Translations under genes and position numbers: made by a program
Part shown: positions 13,901 through 24,682 of the stretch, piece after piece
Position numbering within the stretch: the first letter of the stretch is position 1
Layout of the letters: every line of letters starts with the position of its first letter
From: Macrotrachela quadricornifera
Lineage: Eukaryota > Rotifera > Eurotatoria > Philodinida > Philodinidae
Direction: 5' to 3'
NCBI GenBank assembly: GCA_022393335.1
Contig: JAJEKB010020002.1
Location: forward strand, 111,510-175,509
DNA length: 64,000 bases
Notes under the pieces: generated by a model
Database searches by the model: none
The model's input: the letters and a program-made list of their open reading frames with translations, nothing else
What the model was told of the DNA's origin: nothing

Positions 13901-15125
13901 TTAAAAATGAATATCATGTTGGTATTTACTTTATTGTATTGCAGAGCATTTATCAAATGATTAAGACCTTCCTTATCAATTTTATTTTCTTGAACATTTA
14001 ATTCAATAAGTGTCTAAAGAAATTTGTACAAATTAGTAGAAAAATAATGAAGAATTAATCAATAGTACTGTATTTTGTTGTAATGATTCTGCTAAATATT
14101 CAACTCCTTTATCACCAATTCTATTATCGACAAGAAACAAGCTAATCAGTGTCTAAATTCATTTGCAAAGGTTTACTTTAGAAAAATAATCAAATACTTC
14201 TATTACCTTATTCACTTTCAATACATTAGATAAATAAAGTGCACCATTTTGATCTATATGGTTTCTACTAAGATTTAACGTAGTGAGTGTCTATATTTAA
14301 TGAAAGAAATCTGTAGAAGAAAGATGAATCAACAAAATCAACTCTACTTTATTAACTATTAATGCATTACTTAAATATTTAACACCTTCACTACTAATTT
14401 CATTATGTCTAAGATTCAAATCAGTTAATATCTATAGAGAATAATAGAAATGTATATTAGAGAAAATCATAGAGAATTGATATTACATTATTTTCTTGTA
14501 ACGCATCAGCTAAATATTGTATATCTTTATCACTTAAATACATTTTATAGAAATCCAATTTAGTCACTGTCTATATTTGTAAATATAAGAATAAATCGAA
14601 TTTTAATTAATAAAATATATGTTCTACTATTTTTCGATGTTTAGCGAGACACAATTGTCGTAACTCTTCAGCAATACCGTAAAGGGGCGAAAAGTGAACA
14701 AACAATTTTGTAAGTGTCTAACATGAACAATGCAGTTATTATGAGATTAATCAGTAAAACAAAAAAAAAATCTACTGAATTATGTTTGAAAGCATCGATT
14801 AAATAACTCATTCCTTCATTGTTTATATTATTATCTCTGATATTTAATTCAATTAATGTCTAAATAAATATATAAATATCGCATAAATATACAGAAGAAT
14901 AGAATTCTTACAGAATTAGATTTTAATGCATTCGTTAGATAAGCAATTCCTCCGCTGTTGATCTTATTGTTTTTAAGATTGAGTTTTTTTTAATGTCTAT
15001 AATGATTATTTTAACAGGTATAAGATGAAAATTTATTTTACTTGATTATAAGTTAATGCATTAGCTAAATGTTGTGCGTCTTGGTCACCAATATTACAAG
15101 ATTCCAAATTTAATGAAACGACTGT
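10917..15125 (-). repeat. Tandem array of 31 LRR exon-intron units, about 140-bp period
   Basis: The exon plus intron unit repeats about every 130-145 bp. Exon parts share a common LxxLxLxxNxI..G...LA.AL..N pattern and fixed boundaries, while introns look unrelated to each other. The array probably arose by repeated tandem duplication of one exon with its flanking intron, followed by divergence. Confidence 0.75.
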
Positions 15126-16124
15126 CTATATAAATTGAAAAATTTTGATTAAAATCGTATTTAACATTTTATTATGATTTATGATTAGATAATTTTCTAA
15201 TATTTATATTTTAGATAACCATCTTTTTAATAATGATTAATTTTGATATTATATAGTAGATAAAGATATCTTATAATAAACTACGATATATAGTTAGATT
15301 TAGACAATTAATTTGACAAGATTCTGCTTATAAAATTTCATTTTATAGTTGTGAATTTATTTCTTTTAGATAACATTATTCAATTAAGTATGATCCACTA
15401 TATATTTGTATTTCAAAACTAAAATTTTTTTCTAAACTCGAGATTTTGAGCACATTTTTGTGATTAAGAAGTCTTTGTAAATGAAATGAAATGTTAATAA
15501 ACTATAGTCACTCTTTGCGATATTTGACCAAATAGAGGTCATCTTACCGTATTATATCGTAATGCTTTTGCTAAACGATAAATCGGAACACTCCACGTGT
15601 TTGTCAAACTGTATCTGGATAAATCCTATTTCAAAATTTCAGAATTGAGATAAAATTTCAGTTGACTTAGCTGAAATTCAAAATTCTATGATAGCATAAT
15701 TTAACAAACATGCCAACACATAAACAACAGATGCAAATCTCGATCACTTTACGAATATTATATTAGTCAAAATTCAGTTAAATCAACTAGAACCTTACTG
15801 AAATTCTGTACTCGTAGAAGTAATGTACATTTACATAACCATCAAGTGTGTCAAATGTCTAAATTAAACATGTAGAAATTCAGTTACGTTCGTACTGTTT
15901 TTTCGTCTTGTAAATGATGCTGTTTGAATTATAACGATTGAAACTTGGAAAAAGAAATAGAAACATACTTTATATCGTTGATAAGTATTTAGAATTTTAT
16001 TTAATCTTTGGCAAACACTTTCCAATGACCAGAAAATAGTTGAAACATTATCAAACTGATCAAGAATACGATAAATAAGTTCAATTGGTAATGTATGAAG
16101 ATTTAATCTTGGCTGAGTAGTCAT
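10917..16124 (-). CDS. F-box-like / leucine-rich-repeat protein with one LRR per exon (about 34 exons)
   Basis: Exon 1 (16124-15969, 52 codons) encodes an F-box-like start: LPIELIYRILDQFDNVSTIF, then VCQRLNKILNTYQRYK. Exons 2 (15858-15799) and 3 (15625-15548) are less certain. From 15125 down to 10917 follow 31 exons, all phase 0. Nearly all are exactly 84 nt and code one 28-residue ribonuclease-inhibitor/NLR-type LRR, for example TVVSLNLESCNIGDQDAQHL and TLRNIDIGWNNITDEGTRYL. Each repeat starts at TAG|ACA or TAG|ATA. Exceptions are 14717-14628 (90 nt), 12494-12420 (75 nt) and the last exon 11009-10917 (93 nt including TAA). Introns between LRR exons are 45-60 nt; the one before the array is 422 nt. 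The predicted protein is about 967 residues. There is no NACHT domain and no transmembrane segment. F-box/LRR proteins usually recruit substrates to SCF ubiquitin ligases; whether this one does is inference. Exon 14996-14912 is 85 nt, a +1 shift in an A8 run on the coding strand, caused by assembly error or mutation. Confidence 0.8.
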
Positions 16125-18502
16125 TTCGATGATATCTTTTAAAAATATGTGGAGATTTTACTTTTTACCTTCAGTTTATATGATGATAAATAGTTTTATT
16201 AATCGGTAAAATATATCGATGGATTGGATTTTATTACATGTTTCAATGGCAAAATCCTTTGTTGTTGAGTTTATATCACCAAAGTTTCATGTTGCAGTAT
16301 TACTTTTTTCTGATTTTTGTGCACGCATGTTAAGTTCAATGATTCGTTGATTACTTATGTAAAATGATACGTAGTTGATTGTTGTCTAGGCAAAGAGAGT
16401 TTATATCATCTATTGATTTAGTCGATTTCTCATTTCGTCTCGATTTTCAACCACTTAAAATGCTCTTTTTGTTGAAATTCAAGAACAAACTCTACCTACT
16501 TTCCGTTGAAAATGTTGTCATAAGGCATAGAACGGATTACCAAAGACAAATTCGTTGACAAAGTTCGAAGAATCGAATAAAAAAAACTGACCATATATTT
16601 TATTACATTATTCTTTTTTCCAATTCTAAGAACATGACCGATGCGTAATGTGACCGGAAAGTGACTTTATCACCGGCATGAGAAACGATTACAGATGAAA
16701 TCCGTCGCAATACATTACTAAAACTTTATCCATAATAAATATATCGCAAAGAAAAAAGAAAGTAAGGTGTTTTGAAGTCATATGAAGTCTCGGAATCTTT
16801 TAGCATGCATTTAGTTCACAAAAAAAAACGTACAAGGAAATAGAATGGTACAGATGATGTTTAAGACATTTTAACAAGAGAACATGATGTAAAAAGAGCC
16901 ATACAGAGATATCCGAAAGTCCGATAAATCTCTGATTTACATGGTATCTAATGATCGTTTGCTTTACCAGAATAAAAACTTAGCATGTTTAACCTCAAAA
17001 ACTGTCATAGATTACAATGAAATATTTACGAATATCCAAAAGTAGCGTCGAAGGTATCGTATTTTCTTATAGAAGGTTTCAGAAACTTTTTTTGTAGAAT
17101 GATACAAAAAACGACAATCTATTTTTCTATGCTATTTAATCACTGCTCAACTGATAATATAATAATAAAATTTCAATAGAAACTGTCTTTATATTAAAGA
17201 ATAAAATATACAAGCATAATATACAGTCTGAAAAGCTCTACAATCTATAAAACAAAGCTGATTTTAATTGTTTATTTCTCGTTGTCAAAAAAAGCAAAAT
17301 TTCATACGATCGATTTTCTTGGCTCGAAAAAATAATTTTTTTCTTATCGCAGTTATAAAACAAGTGGTCTTATGTAAATTACAGAGCTTTTCAGATAGCA
17401 TATTTTACTTTTTGATACAAAGACAGTTTCTATTGAAATTTTATTATTGTATTGTTAGTTGCTCAGCGATCAAATAGCTTAGAAAAATAGATTGTCGTTT
17501 TCTCTATCTTTCTGCAAAAAACTTTCTGGAACCTTTTATAAGAAAATAAGATACCTCCAACACAAACGTTTGGAAACTCCTAAGTAAATATAAGATACAG
17601 ACTTGACATGAAAAAATACAATAAAAAATTCGATAACCAAAAAAAAAATTTAAGAAATAAAAAGCTGAAGGTAAATTGAACTAAAATGTTTTTGAAAAAT
17701 AGTTTTTAGTGAATTTTTTCAATCTAGATCCGAATATTGCAGAGAAAATTAGAAGATACTTAATTCGAACTTCATTTGTACATTGTCTTTTTCATTGTTC
17801 TATTGGTATATATTATATCTTCATAATTATTCATCCATATTCTAATACTTTATAAACACATCGAAACAGAAATTAACATACAATTAAATAGGAGTTTTAA
17901 AAATGCTCCTGATAGATGCTCAAGAATATCTCAAATAGTATAGTATAAAGATTATCGATCATTTACCAATTATTAATCAAAGAAGAATCTTGATTTATCA
18001 TATTTACATACATTCGTTTATTATTTTAAATAATGGATATATACATATACAAGACTGTAGTAAAGATAAAAATTTGTCAGAAGCCCATAAAGAAAGAAGA
18101 GTTCACTAGAAAATACGAAAGAAAACATACATGATTCAAAGAAATAGAAAAAAAGGAAATAAATGCACTTAAATATATGAGTAAAGAAAATATATACGTA
18201 TTCATGTATGACAGCAGAACGAATAACGAAGATATAGATATAAATACATATGCATATATGACCAAGTCACAATCATAATAAAAAGGAAGAAATGATGGTA
18301 TCATTTAATAATATCTTCTAATAAAACTAATATAAATATAAATATTAAAATATAATATGAAAATTTTGATTTCACTTAATCATCATTGGAATATGATATA
18401 TTTAATCGTATTCATATGTGTCTATAGTACTTGAGAAATGTTTTACCAAAAACAAAAAATCAAAAATAAAGATTAATATTTTATCTTTATTACATATAAA
18501 TT
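16125..18502. other. Intergenic between LRR gene and GT31 gene
   Basis: Presumed divergent upstream region of the LRR gene and 3' flank of the minus-strand GT31 gene. It contains the foldback element at 17050-17560. Nothing else is recognised; open frames near 17.3 kb and 18.1 kb look incidental. Confidence 0.4.
17050..17560. mobile_element. Foldback element with arms of about 200 bp
   Basis: The left arm (GGTATCGTATTTTCTTATAG, then CGACAATCTATTTTTCTA, then AATTTCAATAGAAACTGTCT) is repeated in inverted order on the right, ending near 17560 in CTTATTTTCTTATAA-like sequence on the complement. The centre is near 17310. Sub-sequences such as GAAAAGCTCTACAAT recur in the elements at 21.5, 30.2 and 55.5 kb, so this is one member of a dispersed family. 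No transposase is encoded. Confidence 0.75.
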
Positions 18503-19753
18503 TTATGTTTTATTTAATTTAATTTCATCTTGAATTTTAGGTAATATACATTCTCGTCTTTTTTTTCTTAATAATTCATAATGACTTGAAATAAAACGTC
18601 TAGTAAATTGAATAAATTCATTCCAATTTTGATCATTTATTAATCTATCTATATGTTGATTAACATAAAATTCATCAAGTGCATACATTTCATCAGGTTT
18701 TATATAATGAAAATCATTTGGTTCAGATTCTTTATGAAATCTTGTACGTCCATTTTCAGCTAATGTAAATGCTGGTGGATGTGCCCAAAAGCCAACTTCT
18801 TTTGTTAAACCTACTCCAAGATCGGCAGCAAGACAAGCAAGTGCAACATCAGATATTTCAGATGTACGTGGCCAAATATTTTCAACATAATTTATTAAAT
18901 GTGGATCCATTAATTCAAGTAATTTCATACTAAAAAAAAATCCAGCACCACCTGATGGAAATTCACCATTAAATTTTTTTCCATTTCGTCCAAAACATGT
19001 ATGTCGTCCCCAATGACCACCAACTAAATATGGTTTTGTATAATCTAACCCATCAATACGTTTAAGTAAATGATGAGGAAGAATAAATGTATCACAACCA
19101 ATAATATAAAACCATTTTTGTCGTTGATTTATAGAAAGTTTTTGTTGTTCTTGATAAATTAAATGAAGACCATAAAAAACTTTTTTCATATTTGATAGTT
19201 TATCTTCTCCAGCACCTGGAATAACAGTTACAGGTAAATATGGATAAGGAGTTGCACTAAGAAAATAATAATTTGTTATACGTGATAACCATGTATCACG
19301 TGTTGCTGTTGCTCGTGTATGATAAAATAAAGCAGCTGTAAAAATAACAAAAACAATTTCGTCTTCTTTATATGTATGAGATTTTAACCAATTATTTCGT
19401 GGAATAGGTACAATATTACAATATTTTTCTAATGAAGTTTTTCGATATATATCAAATGTATCATTTAATGGAGTTGTTGATGAAATTGGAAATCGATTTA
19501 TATGGGTTTTATCACAAATAGAATTTTCAAATGAGTTATAATTAACTATACTAGTCATATTTTTACGATAATTAGTTAATTTTTCTTGTGTTAAATTGAA
19601 TATAGGTAGTGCACGAATAAAAAGTGTATATTTATTATGTGGTATACCAATAAGAAAAATAATTATAAATATCAAAAGAAGAAAAATAAGTATACATGTT
19701 GTGAATGAACAGATTATATTCGATAGTGATTTAATATTTTTTATATAAGCCAT
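18503..19753 (-). CDS. GT31 (fringe/C1GALT-like beta-1,3-glycosyltransferase) type II membrane protein, intronless
   Basis: One uninterrupted 416-codon frame. A short cytoplasmic tail is followed by a strongly hydrophobic membrane anchor (about residues 14-37), then a stem and a lumenal catalytic domain, as in Golgi type II glycosyltransferases. GT31 landmarks are TRATATRDTWLSR (146-158), the fringe-type PSGGAGFFFS (266-275) and an EISDVALACLA block where the family has EDVxxG. The metal-binding DDD motif reads GCD (219-221, IIGCDTFIL), so only the last Asp is kept. The C-terminus has KKRRECILP, shared with the paralogue at 32944-34273. The likely role is adding a hexose to O-linked glycans in the Golgi; the acceptor is unknown. 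The paralogue has two introns and this gene has none, which fits retroposition or intron loss. Altered acid residues leave activity uncertain. Confidence 0.85.
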   Translation of the reverse strand: MAYIKNIKSLSNIICSFTTCILIFLLLIFIIIFLIGIPHNKYTLFIRALPIFNLTQEKLTNYRKNMTSIVNYNSFENSICDKTHINRFPISSTTPLNDTFDIYRKTSLEKYCNIVPIPRNNWLKSHTYKEDEIVFVIFTAALFYHTRATATRDTWLSRITNYYFLSATPYPYLPVTVIPGAGEDKLSNMKKVFYGLHLIYQEQQKLSINQRQKWFYIIGCDTFILPHHLLKRIDGLDYTKPYLVGGHWGRHTCFGRNGKKFNGEFPSGGAGFFFSMKLLELMDPHLINYVENIWPRTSEISDVALACLAADLGVGLTKEVGFWAHPPAFTLAENGRTRFHKESEPNDFHYIKPDEMYALDEFYVNQHIDRLINDQNWNEFIQFTRRFISSHYELLRKKRRECILPKIQDEIKLNKT

Positions 19754-20314
19754 TGTATAAATAAGTCTAATACGATAATCTGAAAAGATTTAATTATAAG
19801 AATAAATAATAATATATTATTTTAAGTTATATATAGGATAAAATCTGAGCTGATATCAATATAAAGTCTCAAGTTTTTCTTTTTCATTAGTTGTTCTAAT
19901 CTGAGATCATCATGGAAGTATTTCAATCGATTAGTGTATAAACTATAAGAAAAATAATATTATACAAACAAGATAAAATATTATCATTTCAGTTCACTCA
20001 AATAAACTGATATTATTCCTCATATAAATGATGTAAGAAAGTATTAATATAGAATAGTTAACCATTTAATTTAACTAGTTCTCAAAATTTGTTGTATATT
20101 ACATTTTTAAATAAAATTTATTTGATTTGAGATTTTTTGAATTTTTAGTGTAATGTGATCTTACCTTGTATAATGATGTATAAAACAGATGTATCATATA
20201 ACTTATTGAAATAAATTACTTTTTTCTTTCATTTTTATAATATTTCTTGGTTTATATTCATATATATTTACTCTTATGGAAAAGAAATTTACTTCATCTT
20301 TGAATAATTATGAG

Positions 20315-20803
20315 GGCGCTAGGACAGAATGTCGCAAGACAAATCGTCGCGGACAAATCGTTGCGGACAAATCGTCGCAAGGACAAATCGTTGCACGGAC
20401 ACATCGTTGCATGGACAAAACTTAATTAGTAGCACCGTCGGCTTCAGTTCTTTCAAGTTACTTTATAGCAGGAAACAAATGATTTTTTGTTCATTTATAC
20501 TTTATTTCAGAAAAATATTTTCTGAGAAATAACAATGTAGCGTTATGAAATATTGTATTTTATTATTGCAGCGATTTGTCTATGCGACGATTTGTCCTTG
20601 CGACGATTTGTCCGTGCAACGATTTGTCCGTGCAACGATTTGTCCTTGCGACGATTTGTCCGTGCAACGATTTGTCCGCACGACGATTTTTTTGCAACGA
20701 TATGTCCGCGACGATTTGTCTTGCAACGAATTCTCTTGCGACGATTTGTCCATGCGACGATTTGTCCGCGACGATTTGTCTTGCGACATTCTGTCCGGTC
20801 ATC
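20315..20803. mobile_element. Non-autonomous element with minisatellite terminal inverted repeats (Mutator-like?)
   Basis: A 489-bp element whose arms begin GGACAGAATGTCGCAAGAC on each strand and match perfectly over about 40 bp. Both arms consist of head-to-tail 15-16 bp units containing ACGATTTGTCC (or its complement GGACAAATCGT) in opposite orientation. The left arm is about 90 bp, the right about 230 bp, and the middle is unrelated. The 9-mer AATTATGAG flanks it at 20306-20314 and 20804-20812, a possible target-site duplication; 9-bp duplications with long TIRs are typical of Mutator-like elements. No transposase is present. Superfamily assignment is inference. Confidence 0.65.
20570..20790. 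repeat. 16-bp minisatellite (right arm of the 20.3-kb element)
   Basis: About 14 imperfect copies of a 15-16 bp unit, consensus near GCGACGATTTGTCCGT, with G/A and T/G/C variants at the last positions. The same unit in reverse orientation occupies about 20330-20415. Confidence 0.85.
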
Positions 20804-21479
20804 AATTATGAGCTTAATTTACTGTTAAGAAGAGTATGTTAAGAACTAATTCTCCTATGGTTGACAATGAATCGTATGATGAAAAATAGAATACTAGTCA
20901 AATATGTATACATCTCTTTGTTCTCATCGAGTTTAGTTTGAATAAGCAGCAGGGATTTTTTTTTCTTTTTTCTCTTACTATTTTTATTGAAAGTATGAAA
21001 AAATAAAATAGATTCATTGTGTCATTGAAATATGTAACACCCGAGAAAAAAGAAAAAAAAGACATTCAACATTACGCATATAAAAGATGGTAATGTAAAA
21101 AAAAAGGTTTTTTTTTCTTTCAATTTTTCTCGATCAGTAGAAAACATTAAAACTACAAAAAATACAATAATTATATCGGAATCTAAAAACCAATGATGTT
21201 AAACGTCGCTTTTTAAGTATTTTTATGAGAATATAAAACTGATTTAATTGAGTAAGAAGAAAATTTTTCGATTTTAAATGTAATGTGTGAAAATGTCACA
21301 TACTTATATGAAAAAACATTTCAATTTTCTTTGCGACAAAATCAACAAATGATTTATAATTAATGAGAAAAAAAAAAGGAAAATAATAACGTAGATTGCA
21401 TTACTTAGACGTACTTTCTCAATTTATGTTTAAAGTAAAAGAAAGAAGGTTTTTTTCGGGATAGTCGAGCAGAATTTTT

Positions 21480-21910
21480 TCTCTTTCTTGAAAAAACAAG
21501 AAGTACGCAATTAAAATACATGAACTTATATTGAATCTAGGACCCTTCACATTGCATCTTCTTGTGCATTTTTTAAGTGATAAAAAAGAGAGAATGAGAA
21601 AAAATGAATTCATTTTGTATCAAAAAAATCTTTTTTGACACACGATCGAAAATTTACCATACAAAATTTTACTCATTATAAAAACAAAAAAGCACATCTA
21701 TAAAATACGCATTCTTATGTAAATTGGAGAACTTTTCATGCTGCATCCTATGGTATATTTTATTTTTCAATACAACCTATGAAATGATTAAAAATTGGAA
21801 TGCAAAAGTGTAGCTATTTAATGCGTTTCACGTATTAATGAAGATGTATATAAGAGCAGTTTTTATCTTCTATTTGATTATTATGATATTAGTTGAAGAG
21901 TAATCAAACA
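21480..21910. repeat. Pieces of the dispersed foldback family
   Basis: Two direct-oriented segments (about 21500-21570 and 21705-21775) share CTTTTCA.GCTGCATC-type sequence. A tail at about 21860-21905 (TGATTATTATGATATTAGTTG) matches the tails near 30340 and 17440. It looks like a rearranged or partial copy rather than a complete hairpin. Confidence 0.45.
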
Positions 21911-22732
21911 TTCCCCAGCATGTTTTTCAAAGTCATAGATAATTTTCAAAATTTTCATTAGTGAAACTGGTAAGATACGAATGTTCTCGTCCAGGTCATT
22001 GATTTCGACTGTTGAATTCTATAGAAAGCTGCTGGAAATGATGATTTCCCACGTGTGTTTCATAGATTCATTCATTTTTCCGGCAGAAATCAATCGGATA
22101 GGCAAAATGGAACATGGAAGCAATACTCCGATCGAAAGTTGTTGTATCAGAAATTCCGTTTATCAGGCATTTTCTCTGAGCGGAATTAACGGGAAATAAC
22201 ATTGGGTTCTAACGAAAAACAGAGGCAATTACATCCATCTCCAAACATCCCGGAACTATGCCTGTGTCCAGAACAATAATAGAACGAAGGCACTTCCGAC
22301 ATACATATTTGAAACTTTTTATATTTAAAATAATCATATCGAGTCTCAAAAATATCATTTAATACGGTAACAGTCTAAAAACAACTATTGAAACGTTTTA
22401 GTAAGGTACAACCTTTAAGTGTCAAAACTATCATTATAAGATGCTAAAAGTCTTATAAAGACTATTTATGCCTATGTCATTAAAACTGGAGAAAAATCAC
22501 TGGCATTTCAACGGGAGTGTTTGAAAACTGGCGATAGTTTCATGTTTTAACAATAGAAGTAGGCTTCCGATCTACTAATATGTACTGCTATTACTACAAT
22601 TTCAAATTCTAAATAAAAGCTTACCGTCTATTGTAACGTTGAAATCGATCTAAATAAAAAAAATTATCTATATAAAGCTAGATGGTACTCGAGTTTCACT
22701 CGACTATGAAATGCAGTGCGAGCCCAGGCAAA

Positions 22733-23069
22733 CATGATCTTTATAAAAACGCGTAAAAACACGTTTAAACAGCGTAAATACGGTGTTTTAATGATAGATC
22801 ACCGTAATAACGCTGTATTTACGCTGTTCGAACGTGTTTTTCCACAATTTTTCAGAAAACGTTCTACTACGTTAAAATATGAAATTTAACGTGATTTTAA
22901 ACGTTATTTTGTGCGTTTCTACGCGTTAAGTATACATTGCCGACGTATTTATCACAGTCGACAAGCTAACGGAGATAAAAATCGTAAAAATGTGCGCTTT
23001 TCCGGATTTTATTTACGTTAAAATTTCTACGCGTATTTCACCGTTTTTTTTGAGTTTTTTCTGTCTGGG
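22733..23069. mobile_element. CCCAG-ended non-autonomous element with CG-rich hairpins
   Basis: The segment starts CCCAGGCAAACATG and ends TTTTTTCTGTCTGGG, giving short imperfect terminal inverted repeats of type CCCAG(G/A)CA. Inside, 22755-22781 and 22815-22841 form a strong hairpin (AACACGTTTAAACAGCGTAA paired with TTACGCTGTTCGAACGTGTT). Many more ACG/CGT words occur downstream, very unlike the AT-rich surroundings. No target-site duplication is evident. Confidence 0.5.
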
Positions 23070-23780
23070 AAATCGATATATCAGAAAATGGAACAATCAT
23101 TTTCTTGAGTTAATAAGAATCAAGCGAATGTTTCTAAAAAATGTTTACGATTAACTGATTTTAGGTTTTTCTATCTGTTAGTGTAGCGAAAGTAGTTGCA
23201 CTTCAATCAATCAATTTGTTGAAGTTTAAAAAAAGCAAAAGACAGATGTAACTAGATTTTCTTTATTATTTGGTAGAAAAAATAGTTGACAGTTGTTAAA
23301 AACCTCAGAAAGTGAAAAGTCTAGCAGATTTTTAATCAAAATTTTAATTTACCATTTATGTATTTTGTTTACTGATAGTTATAACGAATTGAATCTAACA
23401 TACAGTAAACTATATTTTAAAAAATGATAAAAAACTTTTCAGATTAGATATGTTAATGAGGTAAATGTAATTATTAGAAATCGTATCAAACAAATGTTAT
23501 TTTTTTATCGAATTAACTCTAATAGACATATTCCATGCTATAACCATGAAACCTCTATGAAGACTTAGAAAAATCTTCTATTGAATAAAATATGTGCATT
23601 GATGTGCCTAAAGTCGATTAATCATTAGATTAACTTTGGGATTCATTATCAATAAATAGTTGTGAATACAGCTGATTATATTCAAGAAAAGAGAGTAGCA
23701 GCTAACTTTTCTTGATGCATTCATTAAGATGCGAAGCAACTATATTGTAATGTGTCGCGAGTTTTCTTTATATCTGTTTA

Positions 23781-23814
23781 TCTTTTTTTTTCTTTCTTTC
23801 TTTCTTTCTTTTCT
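23781..23814 (+). repeat. (TTTC)n microsatellite
   Basis: A T-rich run followed by five to six TTTC units. No coding consequence. Confidence 0.8.
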
Positions 23815-24404
23815 GCTTAGTTGCCATGACAAATTTATTATTCTCATTCTTCTCGACACACGAGCCACAATTCAAGTCAGTCACTTGTTCGCCGCAACAA
23901 AGCATCATTTCAAATTGGGAAAAGTTTGTCGAAATCGTGGGATTCTAACGAGTTCACTTCTGCATCTACATTTTTCAGAATTATGCTCCGATCGGAAATT
24001 ATAAATACGTCGCTCAATCTTCAAATGACCATTGATATCTTCGATATTCTGTGCATATGTGCATTAATTATTGTCTTGTGTGACCTAAATTCATCTATGA
24101 AGGAATCTCGAACGTTTAAAAAAATCTTTTCATACCTTATACAAACAAGTTATGAAGAACGATAATGAACAGCTGAAAATTTCCTTATATGGCAATGGCT
24201 GGTTCACACTCATTATCTCTCATTATTCAGCTGAGCCGAGTTATCTAAACGCAATTGAATTTCATTATGATTTCCTCTATGTAAGTCAAAGTCTAGGAAT
24301 AGCAGATGTCTTACAGAAGTATATTCGGATACTTTTCGGATTCTGTGAGCAAACACCTTTTCTATGTGAACTTGATTCGAGTGGAGGTCTAGTTCTTTCT
24401 TTCT

Positions 24405-24682
24405 TTCTTTTTTTCTAAAAGTACGCATAGAAATGACCATTTTCCATTGCGATGATCTCAGGAATGGAAAATTAAAAAATATTCGTTCAAATCTGAGACG
24501 AATTGTATTGATATTCAAACATAAATCCTACTTTTAAACATTTAAAATCAATAAATATGAAGGTGACAATTCGACCTCGATATTTTCATCTCACGTTTGA
24601 ACGATTATTTTCTGATTTTCCATTCTTGAGCTCATCACAACTGAAAATGACCACTTCTATGCGTACTTCTAGAAAGAAAGAA
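24405..24682. mobile_element. MITE-like element with about 100-bp terminal inverted repeats
   Basis: The left arm (AAGTACGCATAGAAATGACC, then GGAATGGAAAATTAAAAAAT, then CGTTCAAATCTGAGA) is mirrored on the right (GGTCATTTTCAGTTG on the complement, ending AAGTACGC near 24661). The two arms are about 85-90% alike by eye and a loop of roughly 60 bp separates them. Pyrimidine-rich repeats lie at both outer edges. There is no coding capacity. Confidence 0.75.

Noticed and set aside
17268..17477. 69-codon open frame with a hydrophobic C-terminal half
   Set aside because: Lies inside the foldback element and is explained by its inverted repeat; no family signal.
20545..20842. Overlapping open frames on both strands, up to 91 codons, with repeating RFVRATICP-type peptides
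   Set aside because: They are by-products of the 16-bp minisatellite, open in several frames at once; not genes.
23729..24518. Several 80-100 codon open frames on both strands
   Set aside because: They overlap a TTTC microsatellite and the 24.4-kb MITE, and show no domain or splice support.
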